Shown here: positions 1-9,210 of the stretch, piece after piece
How the letters are laid out: every line of letters starts with the position of its first letter
How positions within the stretch are numbered: the stretch's first letter is position 1
Assembly (NCBI GenBank): GCA_020852865.1
Contig: JADYZZ010000068.1
Coordinates: 28,765 to 92,764 of the forward strand
Length of the DNA stretch: 64,000 nt
Source: Rubrivivax sp.
GTDB lineage: Bacteria > Pseudomonadota > Gammaproteobacteria > Burkholderiales > Burkholderiaceae_C
Direction: 5' to 3'
Position numbers and translations under genes: made by a program
The notes under the pieces: generated by a model
What the model was told of the DNA's origin: nothing
What the model saw: only the letters and a program-made list of their open reading frames with translations
The model's database searches: none

Positions 1-374
1 TCGTTGAAGTTGATCGTGCCGCGCAGGTACATCGCGTAGTCCAGCGCCGGGCTCGAGGGGTTGAGCCTGATGAAGCGCTCGATCGTCGCCAGCGCCGTCG
101 CGCGCTCGTCGCTGCGCCATTGCGCATAGGCCATGTCGAGTTGCGCCTGCTGCGCCAGCAGCGTGCCGGCAGCCAGGCCCTCGACACGCTCGAACAGCTT
201 GATCGCGCGCTCGTAGGCGCCGGCGGTCAGTTCGTCACGACCCTCCCGATACAATTTCTCGGCTGTGGCGTCGGGCGCCTCGCTCTTGGTCGGCGCGCTG
301 CTGCAGCCGGCCGCGAGCAGGGCCAGCGCAAGCAGGCCGGCAGCGAGCGCGCGGCCCAGGTGGGGAACGATCAT
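1..374 (-). CDS. bamD: BamD outer-membrane assembly lipoprotein (5' part only)
   Basis: BamD (ComL/YfiO family) is the TPR lipoprotein of the BAM complex, which inserts beta-barrel proteins into the outer membrane from its periplasmic face. The gene runs off the left edge, so only about the first 124 codons are present. The ATG lies at 374-372. An N-terminal signal peptide ends in a lipobox LLAAGC with the acylated Cys at residue 24. The mature part begins the helical repeats with phrases typical of the family, LYREGRDELTAGAY and LNPSSPALDYAMYLRG. It is divergent from rluD, the common proteobacterial arrangement. A perfect TATAAT lies about 33 bases upstream on its strand. Confidence 0.93.
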   Translation of the reverse strand, partial: MIVPHLGRALAAGLLALALLAAGCSSAPTKSEAPDATAEKLYREGRDELTAGAYERAIKLFERVEGLAAGTLLAQQAQLDMAYAQWRSDERATALATIERFIRLNPSSPALDYAMYLRGTINFN

Positions 375-406
375 CGAGCAGTCTGGCCGGGTGCGAAAGG
401 TCGCGG

Positions 407-412
407 ATTATA
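407..412 (-). promoter_or_regulatory. bamD -10 box
   Basis: The minus strand reads TATAAT here, a perfect -10 hexamer, with an expected start near position 400 and the bamD ATG at 374. The -35 region about 17 bases upstream is GC-rich with no good match, so the promoter call rests on the -10 alone. Confidence 0.5.
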
Positions 413-492
413 GGAAGGCGGCACCCGTGCAGGCCTGCGCGGCCGCGCCGCCCGGCAGCGTGGCGCCCGGCGCTGCCGACGATGCCGACGAC

Positions 493-1461
493 ATGCCGGC
501 GCCGGGCGCCGCCGATCCCGGACCCGTCGAGACCCGCACGGCGGTCGTCGAAGCCGCACAGCATGGTCAGCGCCTGGACAAGGTGCTGGTGGCGCTGGCT
601 CCCGAGTTCTCGCGCAGCCACTTGCAGCACCTGCTCGAGCGCGGCCATGTCACGCTCGAGCCGGCGCCGGCAGCGCCGCCGGCGGCGGCGCGGCGCATGC
701 GCGCAGGCGAGTGCGTGCGCCTCGAACTCGTGCCGACCGACGAGAGCCGTGCCTTCCGCCCCGAGCCGATGGCGCTGGCGATCGTGTACGAGGACGAACA
801 CCTGCTGGTGCTCGACAAGCCGGCCGGCCTGGTGGTGCACCCGGCCGCCGGCCACTGGTCGGGGACGCTGCTCAACGGGCTGCTCGCGCACGACGCGCGC
901 GCCGCCGCGCTGCCGCGTGCCGGCATCGTGCACCGGCTCGACAAGGACACTTCGGGCCTGATGGTGGTGGCCCGGACCCTGCCCGCGGCGACGGCGCTCG
1001 TGCAGGCGATCGCCGCGCGGCGCGTGCAGCGCCGCTACCTCGCGCTGGTGCATGGCGTGCCGCCGCAGGAGCGCTTCAGCGTCGACGCGCCGATCGGCCG
1101 CGATCCGCGCTCGCGCCTGCGCATGGCCGTCGTCGCGCTTGCTGCCGGCGGCCGCGCAGCGCGCACCGACGTGCAGCGGATCGCCGCGCGCGACGGCTGT
1201 TCGGCCCTGCAATGCGCCTTGCACAGCGGACGCACGCACCAGATCCGCGTGCACCTCGCCTCGCGCGGCCTGCCGCTGGTGGCCGACGCGCTGTACGGCG
1301 GCCGGCCGGCGCTGGGCATGCAGCGTCAGGCCCTGCATGCCTGGCGGCTTGCCTTCGCGCACCCGGTCGACGGCCGCGCGCTCGCCTTCGGCTGCCTGCC
1401 GCCCGTGGACTTTGCCCGTGCCTGGGCGCAGGTGGCGGGCGCTACAATGCCCTCCGAATAA
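493..1461 (+). CDS. rluD: 23S rRNA pseudouridine synthase RluD
   Basis: RluA-family enzyme that converts uridines 1911/1915/1917 of 23S rRNA helix 69 to pseudouridine, needed for normal 50S assembly. An N-terminal S4 RNA-binding domain (about residues 25-80) precedes the catalytic domain. The active-site motif is HRLDKDTSG with catalytic Asp about residue 150. RTHQIRVHLAS and LYGG near the C-terminus are also family-typical. Length 322 residues fits. I chose ATG 493; a GTG at 427 would add 22 low-complexity residues and cannot be excluded. Divergent from bamD, and scpB follows downstream. Confidence 0.92.
   Translation: MPAPGAADPGPVETRTAVVEAAQHGQRLDKVLVALAPEFSRSHLQHLLERGHVTLEPAPAAPPAAARRMRAGECVRLELVPTDESRAFRPEPMALAIVYEDEHLLVLDKPAGLVVHPAAGHWSGTLLNGLLAHDARAAALPRAGIVHRLDKDTSGLMVVARTLPAATALVQAIAARRVQRRYLALVHGVPPQERFSVDAPIGRDPRSRLRMAVVALAAGGRAARTDVQRIAARDGCSALQCALHSGRTHQIRVHLASRGLPLVADALYGGRPALGMQRQALHAWRLAFAHPVDGRALAFGCLPPVDFARAWAQVAGATMPSE
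1443..1448 (+). promoter_or_regulatory. -10-like TACAAT ahead of scpB
   Basis: TACAAT overlaps the last codons of rluD, with about 170 bases of non-coding sequence between it and the scpB ATG. No clear -35 hexamer is visible, so this is a weak promoter suggestion for scpB-rluB. Confidence 0.25.
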
Positions 1462-1617
1462 TGTCGATGCGCTGCCGGCCGCGGGTTGCCTCCCGCGGGT
1501 TGCCCTGCAGTTCCGACCTTCGGCGAGACCGCCGCCCGGCCCCGAGTCGCCGCGACCGGGCCGACCCCCTGGACCCTTGCGCCGCCCATCGCGGGACGGC
1601 ACCCCGAGCCACAGGCC

Positions 1618-2310
1618 ATGGACACCACACAGGCCAAACGCGTCCTGGAGACGGCGCTGATCTGCGCCGCCGCGCCGCTGGCGCTGCCCGAGTTGCGCGC
1701 GCTCTTCGACGGCGAAGTCGGCCCCGACACGATCCGCCGCATGCTCGAAGAGCTCGCCCGGGAATGGGAGGGCCGCGGCGTCGAGCTGGTGGCGCTGGCC
1801 AGCGGCTGGCGCCTGCAAAGCCGCCCCGAGATGCGCGAGTACCTCGACCGCCTGCACCCGGAGAAGCCGCCGCGGTATTCGCGCGCCGCGATGGAGACGC
1901 TGGCCATCGTCGCCTATCGCCAGCCGGTGACGCGCGGCGACATCGAGGACATCCGCGGCGTGACGGTGAGCAGCCAGATCGTCAAGCAACTCGAGGACCG
2001 CGGCTGGATCGAGGCCATCGGCTTTCGCGAGGCGCCCGGACGGCCTGCGCTCTACGCGACGACACGGCAGTTCCTCGACGACCTCGGGCTCGCCGGGCTC
2101 GAACAGCTGCCCGTGCTGGACGGCCCGGCAGCCGCGGCCGCCGCGGCGGTGCTCGAACCGGCCGTGGCGCTGCTCGATGAACCGCAGGCCAGCCTGCCGC
2201 TGGATGCCGCAGCGGCCGATCCGTCCGAGCCCCCCCCTGCCGGAGCCCCGGCCCGTCACGAAGCTGCTCCCCTGATTGCCGAAGACATCGCCCACGATCC
2301 GCAAGCATGA
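1618..2310 (+). CDS. scpB: Segregation and condensation protein B (ScpB)
   Basis: ScpB is the winged-helix (kite) subunit that dimerises and joins ScpA and SMC in the bacterial condensin complex. The 230-residue product carries the conserved core around [18 protein letters not shown] and the following IEDIRGV, typical of the first winged helix, then a second domain with GRPALYATT. The last 60 or so residues are Ala-rich and poorly conserved. ATG 1618 fits the family start. Its TGA overlaps the rluB ATG (ATGA at 2307), so the two are translationally coupled, an arrangement known from other proteobacteria. No smc or scpA is in the window. Confidence 0.9.
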   Translation: MDTTQAKRVLETALICAAAPLALPELRALFDGEVGPDTIRRMLEELAREWEGRGVELVALASGWRLQSRPEMREYLDRLHPEKPPRYSRAAMETLAIVAYRQPVTRGDIEDIRGVTVSSQIVKQLEDRGWIEAIGFREAPGRPALYATTRQFLDDLGLAGLEQLPVLDGPAAAAAAAVLEPAVALLDEPQASLPLDAAAADPSEPPPAGAPARHEAAPLIAEDIAHDPQA

Positions 2311-4253
2311 ACGCCAACGAGCAAGAACTGCCGCCCGCCGGTGCACCCGAGTCCGACGCTGAACCGACGCCCCAGCCCGCCGGCGCCAAGCCCAAGCGCC
2401 GGCGCGCCCCGCGGCCGCGCGACGCCGCGCCGGGTGTCGAGCCGATACCGGCTGCAGCGCCGGCCGACGATGCGTCGCGCGCCACGGACGACGCCGCAGC
2501 GGCGTCGGACGACGCGGCAGCGGCGCCTGCGAGCGTGCACGCGGAGCCGATGGCGGCCGAGGCGCCGGCCGCCGCGGCTGTCGGTGACGGCGTCGTGCGG
2601 CCCGAGGGCGAGCGTGGATCCCGACGGGGGCGCAACCGTCGGCGCGGGCGGCGCGGCGATCGGCGCCCAGAAGGCGGCGAGGGGGGCGCAGCGTCGCAGG
2701 GCAGCGGTGCCGAGACCGCTGCGCCGCGCGCCGAAGCACCCGACGCGCACGAACGATTCGCCGAGGTGCTGAGCGGCGCTTACGATGTCGAGCCGCCGGT
2801 CGATGCCGCGGCCGGGGCGGCAGACGCGGTCGCTGCGCCGGCCCGGCGCGTGCTGGCTCCCGAGCCCGACGCGCCCAAGCTGCACAAGGTGCTGGCGCAG
2901 GCCGGCCTGGGCTCGCGCCGCGACCTCGAGCAGATGATCGTCGAAGGCCGCCTCACCGTGAACGGGCAGCCCGCGCACACCGGCCAGCGCGTTTCCTTCG
3001 GCGACCGCATCCAGCTCGACGGCAAGCCCGTGCGCTATCGCATCGCGCCGCCGCCGCCGCGCGTGCTGGCCTACCACAAGCCGGCCGGCGAAGTCGTCAC
3101 GCACGACGACCCGCAGCAGCGCCCGACGGTGTTCCGGCGCCTGCCGCGCCTGCTGCAGGGCAAGTGGCAGTCGGTCGGCCGGCTCGACATCAACACCGAG
3201 GGCCTGCTGCTGTTCACCAGCTCGGGCGAACTGGCCAACCAGCTGATGCATCCGCGTTTCGGCGTCGAGCGCGAGTACGCCGTGCGCTCGCTCGGCGTGC
3301 TGAGCGAGGAGGCGCAGGCCAGGCTGCAGGAGGGCGTGGAGATCGACGGTCAGCGCGCGGCGCTGCGCAGCATCGACGACGGCGGCGGCGGCGAGGGCGC
3401 CAACCACTGGTATCGCGTCGTCATCACCGAAGGGCGCAACCGCGAGGTGCGCAAGCTGTTCGAGGCGGTCGGGCACGCGGTGAGCCGCCTGATCCGCATC
3501 CGTTACGGTTCGGTGGTGATGCCGCGCGGCCTCGAGCGCGGCGCCTGGGTCGAGCTCGATGCCGTCGACGTGCGCGCGCTGCGCCGCGCTGCCGGCGTGC
3601 CGCAGCGCGCACAGGGCGCACAGGGCGCTGCCGCACCCGGTGAGGCGGGTGAAGGCGGCGGCCGGCGCGGCCGCAAGCGCCGTCCGGCCGACCGCGTGCG
3701 CGGGCCGCGTCCCGACATGGGGCGCGGCGCAGCGGCACACGACGCCGCCGGCGAGTACGACGACGAGGCGCACGAGCCGATCGACGGCGCGTCGATCCCC
3801 AACCCGCTGCAGCAGACCTACGACAAGCGCGCCATCCAGCAGGCACGCAGTGCGCGCCGCGAAATCCCGGAAGACGGCCCGATCCCCAACCCGCTGCAGC
3901 AGACTTACGACAAGCGTGCGCTGCAGCGCGAGCGTCAGCCCAGGCGCGAGTACGGCGAGGACGGCCCGATCCCCAACCCGCTGCAGCAGACCTACGACAA
4001 GCGCTTCACACAGGGGGCGGGCGCCGGCCCGCGGCCCAAGAGCGGCCGCGGCGGCAAGCAGGGCAAGCCGGGCAAGCCCGGCAAGGGCCGGCCGGGCGCG
4101 CGCGGCAGCGCCGCGGGTGGCGCGGCCGGGCAGCCCGACCCGATGCGCACGTCGGTCGGCTACATCGGCGCCGACGCCTTCCTGCGCAGGAGCGGGCGCG
4201 GCGGCCGCGGCCCGGGCGGCAGCCGCGGCCCGGGCGGCGGGCGAGCACGCTGA
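2307..4253 (+). CDS. rluB: 23S rRNA pseudouridine synthase RluB with long low-complexity arms
   Basis: RsuA/RluB-family pseudouridine synthase, expected to modify U2605 of 23S rRNA. At 648 residues it is more than twice the size of E. coli RluB. Residues 1-185 are an Ala/Arg/Pro-rich, probably disordered arm. An S4 domain follows (about 190-245), then the catalytic domain with [14 protein letters not shown] (catalytic Asp 294) and [20 protein letters not shown]. The C-terminal 200 residues are basic and contain three 29-residue repeats beginning [12 protein letters not shown], then a Gly/Lys tail ending in [16 protein letters not shown], a phrase I associate with betaproteobacterial RluB. Start is coupled to scpB by a 4-base overlap. 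No gene follows closely before phnD. Confidence 0.9.
   Translation: MNANEQELPPAGAPESDAEPTPQPAGAKPKRRRAPRPRDAAPGVEPIPAAAPADDASRATDDAAAASDDAAAAPASVHAEPMAAEAPAAAAVGDGVVRPEGERGSRRGRNRRRGRRGDRRPEGGEGGAASQGSGAETAAPRAEAPDAHERFAEVLSGAYDVEPPVDAAAGAADAVAAPARRVLAPEPDAPKLHKVLAQAGLGSRRDLEQMIVEGRLTVNGQPAHTGQRVSFGDRIQLDGKPVRYRIAPPPPRVLAYHKPAGEVVTHDDPQQRPTVFRRLPRLLQGKWQSVGRLDINTEGLLLFTSSGELANQLMHPRFGVEREYAVRSLGVLSEEAQARLQEGVEIDGQRAALRSIDDGGGGEGANHWYRVVITEGRNREVRKLFEAVGHAVSRLIRIRYGSVVMPRGLERGAWVELDAVDVRALRRAAGVPQRAQGAQGAAAPGEAGEGGGRRGRKRRPADRVRGPRPDMGRGAAAHDAAGEYDDEAHEPIDGASIPNPLQQTYDKRAIQQARSARREIPEDGPIPNPLQQTYDKRALQRERQPRREYGEDGPIPNPLQQTYDKRFTQGAGAGPRPKSGRGGKQGKPGKPGKGRPGARGSAAGGAAGQPDPMRTSVGYIGADAFLRRSGRGGRGPGGSRGPGGGRAR
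3795..4004 (+). repeat. Three 87-bp in-frame repeats in rluB
   Basis: Repeat starts at 3795, 3882 and 3969 are exactly 87 bases (29 codons) apart. The first 12 codons of each unit encode [12 protein letters not shown] and are nearly identical at DNA level; the rest of each unit diverges into basic sequence. They form part of the C-terminal arm of RluB. Confidence 0.9.
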
Positions 4254-4263
4254 GGCGGCGCGG

Positions 4264-4290
4264 CGGTCGCGCGGCGTGTCCGCGCGACCG
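4264..4290 (+). repeat. Perfect 11-bp inverted repeat between rluB and phnD
   Basis: CGGTCGCGCGG and its exact reverse complement flank a 5-base loop. It starts 10 bases after the rluB stop codon and sits just before a TAGGAT that could be a -10 box for phnD. There is no T-tract, so it is either a terminator-like hairpin ending rluB mRNA or an operator-like dyad. Confidence 0.55.
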
Positions 4291-4345
4291 GGTGTAGGAT
4301 CTTCGCGACGGCCCGCCAGAGCCGCCGAACGAGGAGACAAACCCG

Positions 4346-5338
4346 ATGCGAATGCTTGCCGGCGCCTGTGTGGCGCTCCTGGCCTTTGTCGCTGCCGCCC
4401 CTGCCTCGGCGCAGGAGTCCTGCAGGAACCGCGGCACGCTCGACGCGCGCTACTGCGACGACAACGGCGACCTCATCGCCGACCAGCCCAGGGATCCCAA
4501 ACAGTGGCAGAACCCGGCCACGCTCGTGTTCTCGTACACGCCGGTGGAGGATCCGTCGGTCTACGAGAACGTGTTCGACGATCTGATGCAGCACATCGCC
4601 AAGGCGACCGGCAAACGCGTGCGCTGGTATCCGGCCGAGTCGTACGCGGCGCAGGTCGAGGCGATCCGCTCCGGGCGGCTGCACATCGCCGGCGTCGCCG
4701 CCGGACCGACGCCCTATGCGGTGAACCTCGCCGGCTTCGAGCCGCTGGTGGGCATGGCGCGCACCGACGGCAGCATCGGCTACACGCTGCAGCTCATCGT
4801 GCCCAGGGACAGCCCGATCAAGTCGGTGCAGGACTTGAAGGGCAAGCGCGTGGCGCATGTCTCGCCCTCGTCGAACTCGGGCGACACGGCGCCGCGCGCG
4901 TTGTTCTCGGCGATGGGGGTGGTGCCGGGCAAGGATTACGAGGTGCTGTTCTCGGGCAAGCACGACAATTCGATCATGGGCGTGGTGAACAAGGACTACG
5001 ACGCCGCGCCGGTGGCGTCGAGCGTGGTCGAGCGCATGCGCGACCGCGGCATGTTCAAGCCCGACGCGCTGCGCGTCGTCTACGAGACTAAGCCGTTCCC
5101 GCGCACCGCCTACGGCGTCGCCTACAACCTGCCGCCCGAGCTCAAGGCCAAGATCCGCGAGGCCTTCCTGAGCTTCGACTTCAAGAAGTCCAGGCTGGCC
5201 AAGGAATTCAAGGACACCGACCACTTCGCGCCGATCGTCTACAAGGACAACTGGCGCGACGTGCTGACGATCCAGAGGACGACCGGAATCACGTACACGC
5301 AGGACGCGCTGACCAAGCTCGGCACCAAGAGCGAGTAG
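4346..5338 (+). CDS. phnD: Phosphonate/phosphite-type ABC transporter substrate-binding protein
   Basis: Periplasmic binding protein of the PhnD family, which captures phosphonates, phosphite or related phosphorus compounds for the PhnC/PhnE importer. The 330-residue precursor has a clean signal peptide ending ASA-QE near residue 24. The ligand-loop signature SPSSNSGD is present. Two cysteines soon after the signal peptide (ESCRNRG, ARYCDD) could form a disulfide. ATG 4346 has a strong GAGGAG ribosome site at 4331-4336. It leads a tightly packed phnD-phnC-phnE-phnE-HAD set. Substrate within the family cannot be told from sequence alone. Confidence 0.88.
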   Translation: MRMLAGACVALLAFVAAAPASAQESCRNRGTLDARYCDDNGDLIADQPRDPKQWQNPATLVFSYTPVEDPSVYENVFDDLMQHIAKATGKRVRWYPAESYAAQVEAIRSGRLHIAGVAAGPTPYAVNLAGFEPLVGMARTDGSIGYTLQLIVPRDSPIKSVQDLKGKRVAHVSPSSNSGDTAPRALFSAMGVVPGKDYEVLFSGKHDNSIMGVVNKDYDAAPVASSVVERMRDRGMFKPDALRVVYETKPFPRTAYGVAYNLPPELKAKIREAFLSFDFKKSRLAKEFKDTDHFAPIVYKDNWRDVLTIQRTTGITYTQDALTKLGTKSE

Positions 5339-5348
5339 GCCGGGCGCG

Positions 5349-6173
5349 ATGACGTCCACGTCCACCGCGCCGCCGTCCGGCGGCGCGCCGCCCCTGCTTG
5401 TGATCGAGGGCCTGGTCAAGGTCTACTCCGGCGGCACGCGCGCGCTCGACGGCGTCGACCTGCGCGTCGAGCGGCCGCAGGTGGTTGCGGTCATCGGCTC
5501 GTCGGGCGCCGGCAAGAGCACGCTCATCCGCTGCATCAACCGCCTGGTCGAGCCGAGCGCCGGCCGGGTACTGCTGGGCGGCACCGACATCGTCGCGCTC
5601 GCGCCCAAGGCGCTGCGCCAGGCGCGCCGGCGCATCGGCATGATCTTCCAGGAGTTCAACCTCGTCGACCGCTTGAGCGTGATGGAGAACCTGCTGAGCG
5701 GGCGCCTGGGCTCGGTCGGCTTCCTGGCCGCGTGGCTGCGGCGCTACCCCGAGGCCGACATCGCCGCCGCCTTCGCGACGCTCGAGCGCGTCGGGCTGGC
5801 CGGCCTGCAGGACAAGCGTGCCGATGCGCTGTCGGGCGGGCAACGCCAGCGCGTGGGCATCGGGCGCGCGCTCATGCAGAACCCCGAGCTGCTTCTGGTC
5901 GACGAGCCCACCGCCAGCCTGGATCCGAAGACCGCGCGCCAGATCATGCGGCTCATCCGCACGCTCGCCGCCGAGCGCGCGACGCCGGCGCTGGTGAACA
6001 TCCACGACGTCGCGCTGGCGCAGGACTTCGCCGACCGTGTGGTCGGGCTGCAGGGCGGCAAGGTCGTGTACGACGGGCCGGCCGAGGGCCTCACGCCCGA
6101 CGTGCTGACGCGCATCTACGGCGCCGAGGACTGGAGCCGCACGATCCGCCGGGCCGACGAGGAGGAGGCGTGA
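5349..6173 (+). CDS. phnC: Phosphonate-type ABC transporter ATP-binding protein
   Basis: ATPase subunit that powers uptake by the PhnDCE importer on the cytoplasmic face of the inner membrane. Walker [10 protein letters not shown] is at residues 50-58. The ABC signature [15 protein letters not shown], Walker [13 protein letters not shown] and the H-loop His in NIHDVALA are intact. Length 274 fits PhnC. It begins 10 bases after phnD, and its TGA overlaps the GTG start of the first phnE. No odd residues seen. Confidence 0.92.
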   Translation: MTSTSTAPPSGGAPPLLVIEGLVKVYSGGTRALDGVDLRVERPQVVAVIGSSGAGKSTLIRCINRLVEPSAGRVLLGGTDIVALAPKALRQARRRIGMIFQEFNLVDRLSVMENLLSGRLGSVGFLAAWLRRYPEADIAAAFATLERVGLAGLQDKRADALSGGQRQRVGIGRALMQNPELLLVDEPTASLDPKTARQIMRLIRTLAAERATPALVNIHDVALAQDFADRVVGLQGGKVVYDGPAEGLTPDVLTRIYGAEDWSRTIRRADEEEA

Positions 6174-6973
6174 GCGAGGCCACGGCGCGGCCCGTGCACT
6201 GGCGGCCGCCGCCGCTGCTGGGCACGCGCGCGCGTCAGCGCCTGGCCTGGCTGGTCGCCGGCCTGTACCTGCTCGGGTCGGTCGCGACGCTGGGCATCGA
6301 CTGGCGCCGCGTGCTCGCCGGCTTCGGCCGGGCGGCGGACATCTTCGCGCGCATGGTGCCGCCCGATTTCTCGCGCTGGGAGCTGCTCGCCAAAGGGATG
6401 ACCGAGAGCCTGCAGATGGCCTTCGCCGCGACGGCCGCGGGCATCGTGCTCGCCGTCCCGCTCGGCCTAGCCGCGGCGCGCAACCTCGCGCCGCGCCCGC
6501 TGTACCTGGCCGCGCGCGGCGCGATCGTCGTCGGGCGCACCTTCCATGAGGTGATCATCGCGATCTTCTGCGTCAAGCTTTTCGGCTTCGGTCCGGTGGC
6601 AGGGCTGCTGACGCTGTCGTTCGCCTCGGCCATCTTCCTGGCCAAGATGCTGGCCGAGGACATCGAGAACGTGCGCAGCGGCCCGATCGAGGCCGTGCGC
6701 GCCACCGGCGCGGGCTTCGGCCAGGTCGTCGTCTACGCCGTCGTGCCGCAGGTGCTCACGCGCGCCGTGGGCACGGCGATCTACAGGCTGGACGCCAACG
6801 TGCGCCACTCCACCATCGTCGGCATCGTCGGTGCCGGCGGCATCGGGCAGACGCTGTCGTCGTCGTTCAGCCGCTACGACTACGACTTCGCGCTCGCCAT
6901 CTTGCTCGGCATCGTCGCGCTGGTGGCGTTGGGCGAATGGTTCAGCGACTGGGTGCGGCGCCGGCTGCAGTGA
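6170..6973 (+). CDS. phnE: Phosphonate-type ABC transporter permease (first copy)
   Basis: Inner-membrane permease of the PhnE family. The 267-residue product has an N-terminal membrane segment (about residues 22-44) followed by a BPD_transp_1 domain. The coupling loop is around [20 protein letters not shown], the contact site for Phn[14 protein letters not shown] near the C-terminus is typical of the family. The start is a GTG that overlaps the phnC stop (GTGA), so translation is coupled. It is followed by a second, different PhnE, which together probably form a heterodimeric channel. Confidence 0.9.
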   Translation: MSEATARPVHWRPPPLLGTRARQRLAWLVAGLYLLGSVATLGIDWRRVLAGFGRAADIFARMVPPDFSRWELLAKGMTESLQMAFAATAAGIVLAVPLGLAAARNLAPRPLYLAARGAIVVGRTFHEVIIAIFCVKLFGFGPVAGLLTLSFASAIFLAKMLAEDIENVRSGPIEAVRATGAGFGQVVVYAVVPQVLTRAVGTAIYRLDANVRHSTIVGIVGAGGIGQTLSSSFSRYDYDFALAILLGIVALVALGEWFSDWVRRRLQ

Positions 6974-7776
6974 GCATGGACGGCCCTGCGAAGCCGTCGG
7001 TCTGGCGTGACCGCACGCGGCGCCAGTCGATCGTGCACGGCCTGTGGCTGCTGGCTATCGCGGCGGCCTGCGCCTGGTCGGTGTCGGCGCTCGACATCGA
7101 GTGGGCCTTCTTCGAGGACGCCCACGAACAGGCGGCCGATCTGGTGCAGCGCATGTGGCCGCCGCGCTGGAGCTACCTGCCGCGCATCCTCGCGCCGCTG
7201 GTCGAGACGATCCACATCGCGACGCTGGGCACGGCGATCGGCCTCGTGCTGTCCGTGCCGATCGCCTTCCTCGCCGCGCGCAACACGAGTGCCAACCGCC
7301 TCACCTGGGCCATCGGGCGCGCTCTGCTGGTGGCCTCGCGCTCGGTGAACACGATCATCTGGGGTCTGCTGTTCGTCGCCGTCTTCGGCCCCGGGCCGGT
7401 GGCCGGCATCGCCGCGGTGGCCGCGCGCAGCGTCGGCTTCCTGGCCAAGCTCGTGGCCGAGGCGATCGAGGAGGCCGACCGCCGGCCGGTCGAGGCGATC
7501 CAGGCCACCGGCGCGAGCACGCTGCAGGTGTACGCGATCGGCATCCTGCCGCAGGTGCTGCCGGTGCTCGTCGGCACCACCGTGTACCGCTGGGACATCA
7601 ACGTGCGCGAGTCCAGCGTGCTGGGCTTCGTCGGCGCCGGCGGCATCGGGCTGTACCTGTACGCGTCGATCAACCAGTTCGCCTGGCAGCAGGTGCTGGT
7701 GGTGCTGCTGGCCATTCTGGCGGTCGTCATCGCGAGCGAGGCTCTGTCGGCCCATGTCCGCGCCCGCATCTCCTGA
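6970..7776 (+). CDS. phnE: Phosphonate-type ABC transporter permease (second copy)
   Basis: Second PhnE-family permease, clearly diverged from the first (it is not a recent duplication). It has an N-terminal membrane segment near residues 18-38, a coupling loop EEADRRPVEAIQATGAS, and the family phrase LGFVGAGGIGLYLY. The start is probably GTG 6970, overlapping the upstream TGA as GTGA; ATG 6976, two codons later, is the alternative. Its 3' end overlaps the HAD gene by 23 bases. Paired PhnE subunits are common in phosphonate and phosphite importers. Confidence 0.9.
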   Translation: MSMDGPAKPSVWRDRTRRQSIVHGLWLLAIAAACAWSVSALDIEWAFFEDAHEQAADLVQRMWPPRWSYLPRILAPLVETIHIATLGTAIGLVLSVPIAFLAARNTSANRLTWAIGRALLVASRSVNTIIWGLLFVAVFGPGPVAGIAAVAARSVGFLAKLVAEAIEEADRRPVEAIQATGASTLQVYAIGILPQVLPVLVGTTVYRWDINVRESSVLGFVGAGGIGLYLYASINQFAWQQVLVVLLAILAVVIASEALSAHVRARIS

Positions 7777-8665
7777 GACCCGCGACGCCGGGACGCCCGG
7801 CACCCTCGCGCTGGCCGGCGTGGCGCAGCTGGCCGCACGCTTCGACGGCTTCATCGTCGACCAGTGGGGCGTGCTGCACGACGGCTCGCGGCCCTACGCC
7901 GGTGCACTCGACTGCCTCGAGCGGCTGCGCGCGGCCGGCAAGCATGTCGTCGTGCTCACGAACTCGGGCCGCGGCGAGGCCGCCAATTTGAGCCTGCTCG
8001 AGCAGATCGGCTTGCCGGCGCGGCTGTTCGACCGCGTCATTGCGGCGGGCGAGGATGCGCGCGCGGCGCTCGCCGCGCGGGCGACGCCCTTTCACGCCCG
8101 CCTCGGCCGGCGCTGCTACGCGTTCGCGCGCGCCGCCGATCGCGCCTTCTTCGAGGGCATCGGCATCGACTTCGTCGATGCGGTGGCGCAGGCCGATTTC
8201 CTCGCCGTCATCGGCATCGAGAGCCCCGGCGAGGCGACGGCGGCGCGCGAGCCCGAACTCGTGCAGGCGCGCGCGCGGGGTCTGCCGATGCTGTGCGCCA
8301 ACCCCGATCTCACGCGCTTTCACGAGGGGCGGCTGGTTCCGGCGACCGGGGCGCTCGCCCGCCGCTACGAGGAACTGGGCGGCGAGGTCTTCTACCACGG
8401 CAAGCCCTGGCCGGCGATCTACGGCACCTGCCTCGCGGCGCTGCCCTGCGCACGCGAGCGGGTGGTCGCCGTGGGTGACTCGATCGAGCACGACGTGCTG
8501 GGCGCGCGCCGCGCCGGACTGGCGAGTGCCTTCGTCACCGGCGGCATCCACGCCGCGGAACTGGGCGTGAGCGGGGGCGGGACGCCGGCGCCCGAAGTCT
8601 GGCTGGACTTCGAGCGCCGCGCGCCGGCCCGGCCCGACTATCGGCTTGCCGCTTTCGTATGGTAG
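7754..8665 (+). CDS. Class IIA HAD-type hydrolase (TIGR01459-like)
   Basis: HAD-superfamily phosphatase of the class IIA type (relatives include NagD and 4-nitrophenyl/glycol-phosphate phosphatases). The nucleophile motif is VDQWGVLHDG with Asp about residue 36. Motif II is VVLTNSGR. The C-terminal GKPWPAIY Lys and the acidic motif AVGDSIEHDVLGA complete the active site. Length is 303 residues. The gene overlaps phnE2 by 23 bases, so it is almost certainly in the transporter operon and may dephosphorylate the imported compound. Substrate unknown. Confidence 0.82.
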   Translation: MSAPASPETRDAGTPGTLALAGVAQLAARFDGFIVDQWGVLHDGSRPYAGALDCLERLRAAGKHVVVLTNSGRGEAANLSLLEQIGLPARLFDRVIAAGEDARAALAARATPFHARLGRRCYAFARAADRAFFEGIGIDFVDAVAQADFLAVIGIESPGEATAAREPELVQARARGLPMLCANPDLTRFHEGRLVPATGALARRYEELGGEVFYHGKPWPAIYGTCLAALPCARERVVAVGDSIEHDVLGARRAGLASAFVTGGIHAAELGVSGGGTPAPEVWLDFERRAPARPDYRLAAFVW

Positions 8666-8727
8666 CGGGGCGCCGGCGCTGCGCGACGCCGGCCCCGTGC
8701 ACGCGCCGTCGGGGCGAATCCGGCGGC

Positions 8728-8733
8728 TAAAAT
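8728..8733 (+). promoter_or_regulatory. Possible ndk -10 box
   Basis: TAAAAT in the 108-base gap between the HAD gene and ndk, the only AT-rich stretch there. It would give a leader of about 35 bases before the ndk ATG. No recognisable -35. Confidence 0.35.
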
Positions 8734-8773
8734 CAGACGTTTTGCAAGTTCTTGATTCAGGAGAGGTTTTCCC

Positions 8774-9199
8774 ATGGCCATCGAACGTACCCTGTCGATC
8801 GTCAAGCCCGATGCCGTGGCCAAGAACGTGATCGGCCAGATCTACGCGCGCTTCGAGGGCGCGGGGCTGAAGATCGTCGCCGCCAAGATGGCGCACCTGT
8901 CGCGGCGCGAGGCCGAGGCGTTCTACGCGGTGCATCGGGAGCGGCCCTTCTTCGCCGATCTCGTGAAGTTCATGAGCTCGGGCCCGGTGATGATCCAGGT
9001 GCTGGAGGGCGAGGGCGCGATCGCGAAGAACCGCGAACTGATGGGCGCCACCGACCCGAAGAAGGCCGCCAAGGGCACGATCCGCGCCGATTTCGCCGAC
9101 AGCATCGACGCCAATGCGGTGCACGGCTCCGACGCGCCCGAAACTGCAGCCGTGGAAGTGGCGTTCTTCTTCCCCGGCATGAACGTCTACGCGCGCTGA
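8774..9199 (+). CDS. ndk: Nucleoside diphosphate kinase
   Basis: Transfers the gamma-phosphate of ATP to nucleoside diphosphates through a phospho-histidine intermediate, balancing cytosolic NTP and dNTP pools. The product is 141 residues, the usual size. The active-site His is residue 117 in NAVHGSD, and the N-terminal [12 protein letters not shown] is family-typical. A GGAGAGG ribosome site precedes ATG 8774. It begins the conserved Burkholderiales run into rlmN, 11 bases downstream. Confidence 0.97.
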   Translation: MAIERTLSIVKPDAVAKNVIGQIYARFEGAGLKIVAAKMAHLSRREAEAFYAVHRERPFFADLVKFMSSGPVMIQVLEGEGAIAKNRELMGATDPKKAAKGTIRADFADSIDANAVHGSDAPETAAVEVAFFFPGMNVYAR

Positions 9200-9210
9200 A
9201 GCGCACCGCG

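Noticed and set aside
235..2739. Long minus-strand open frame opposite rluD, scpB and the start of rluB
   Set aside because: Antisense to three clear genes and low-complexity in composition; rare stop codons in high-GC DNA explain it.
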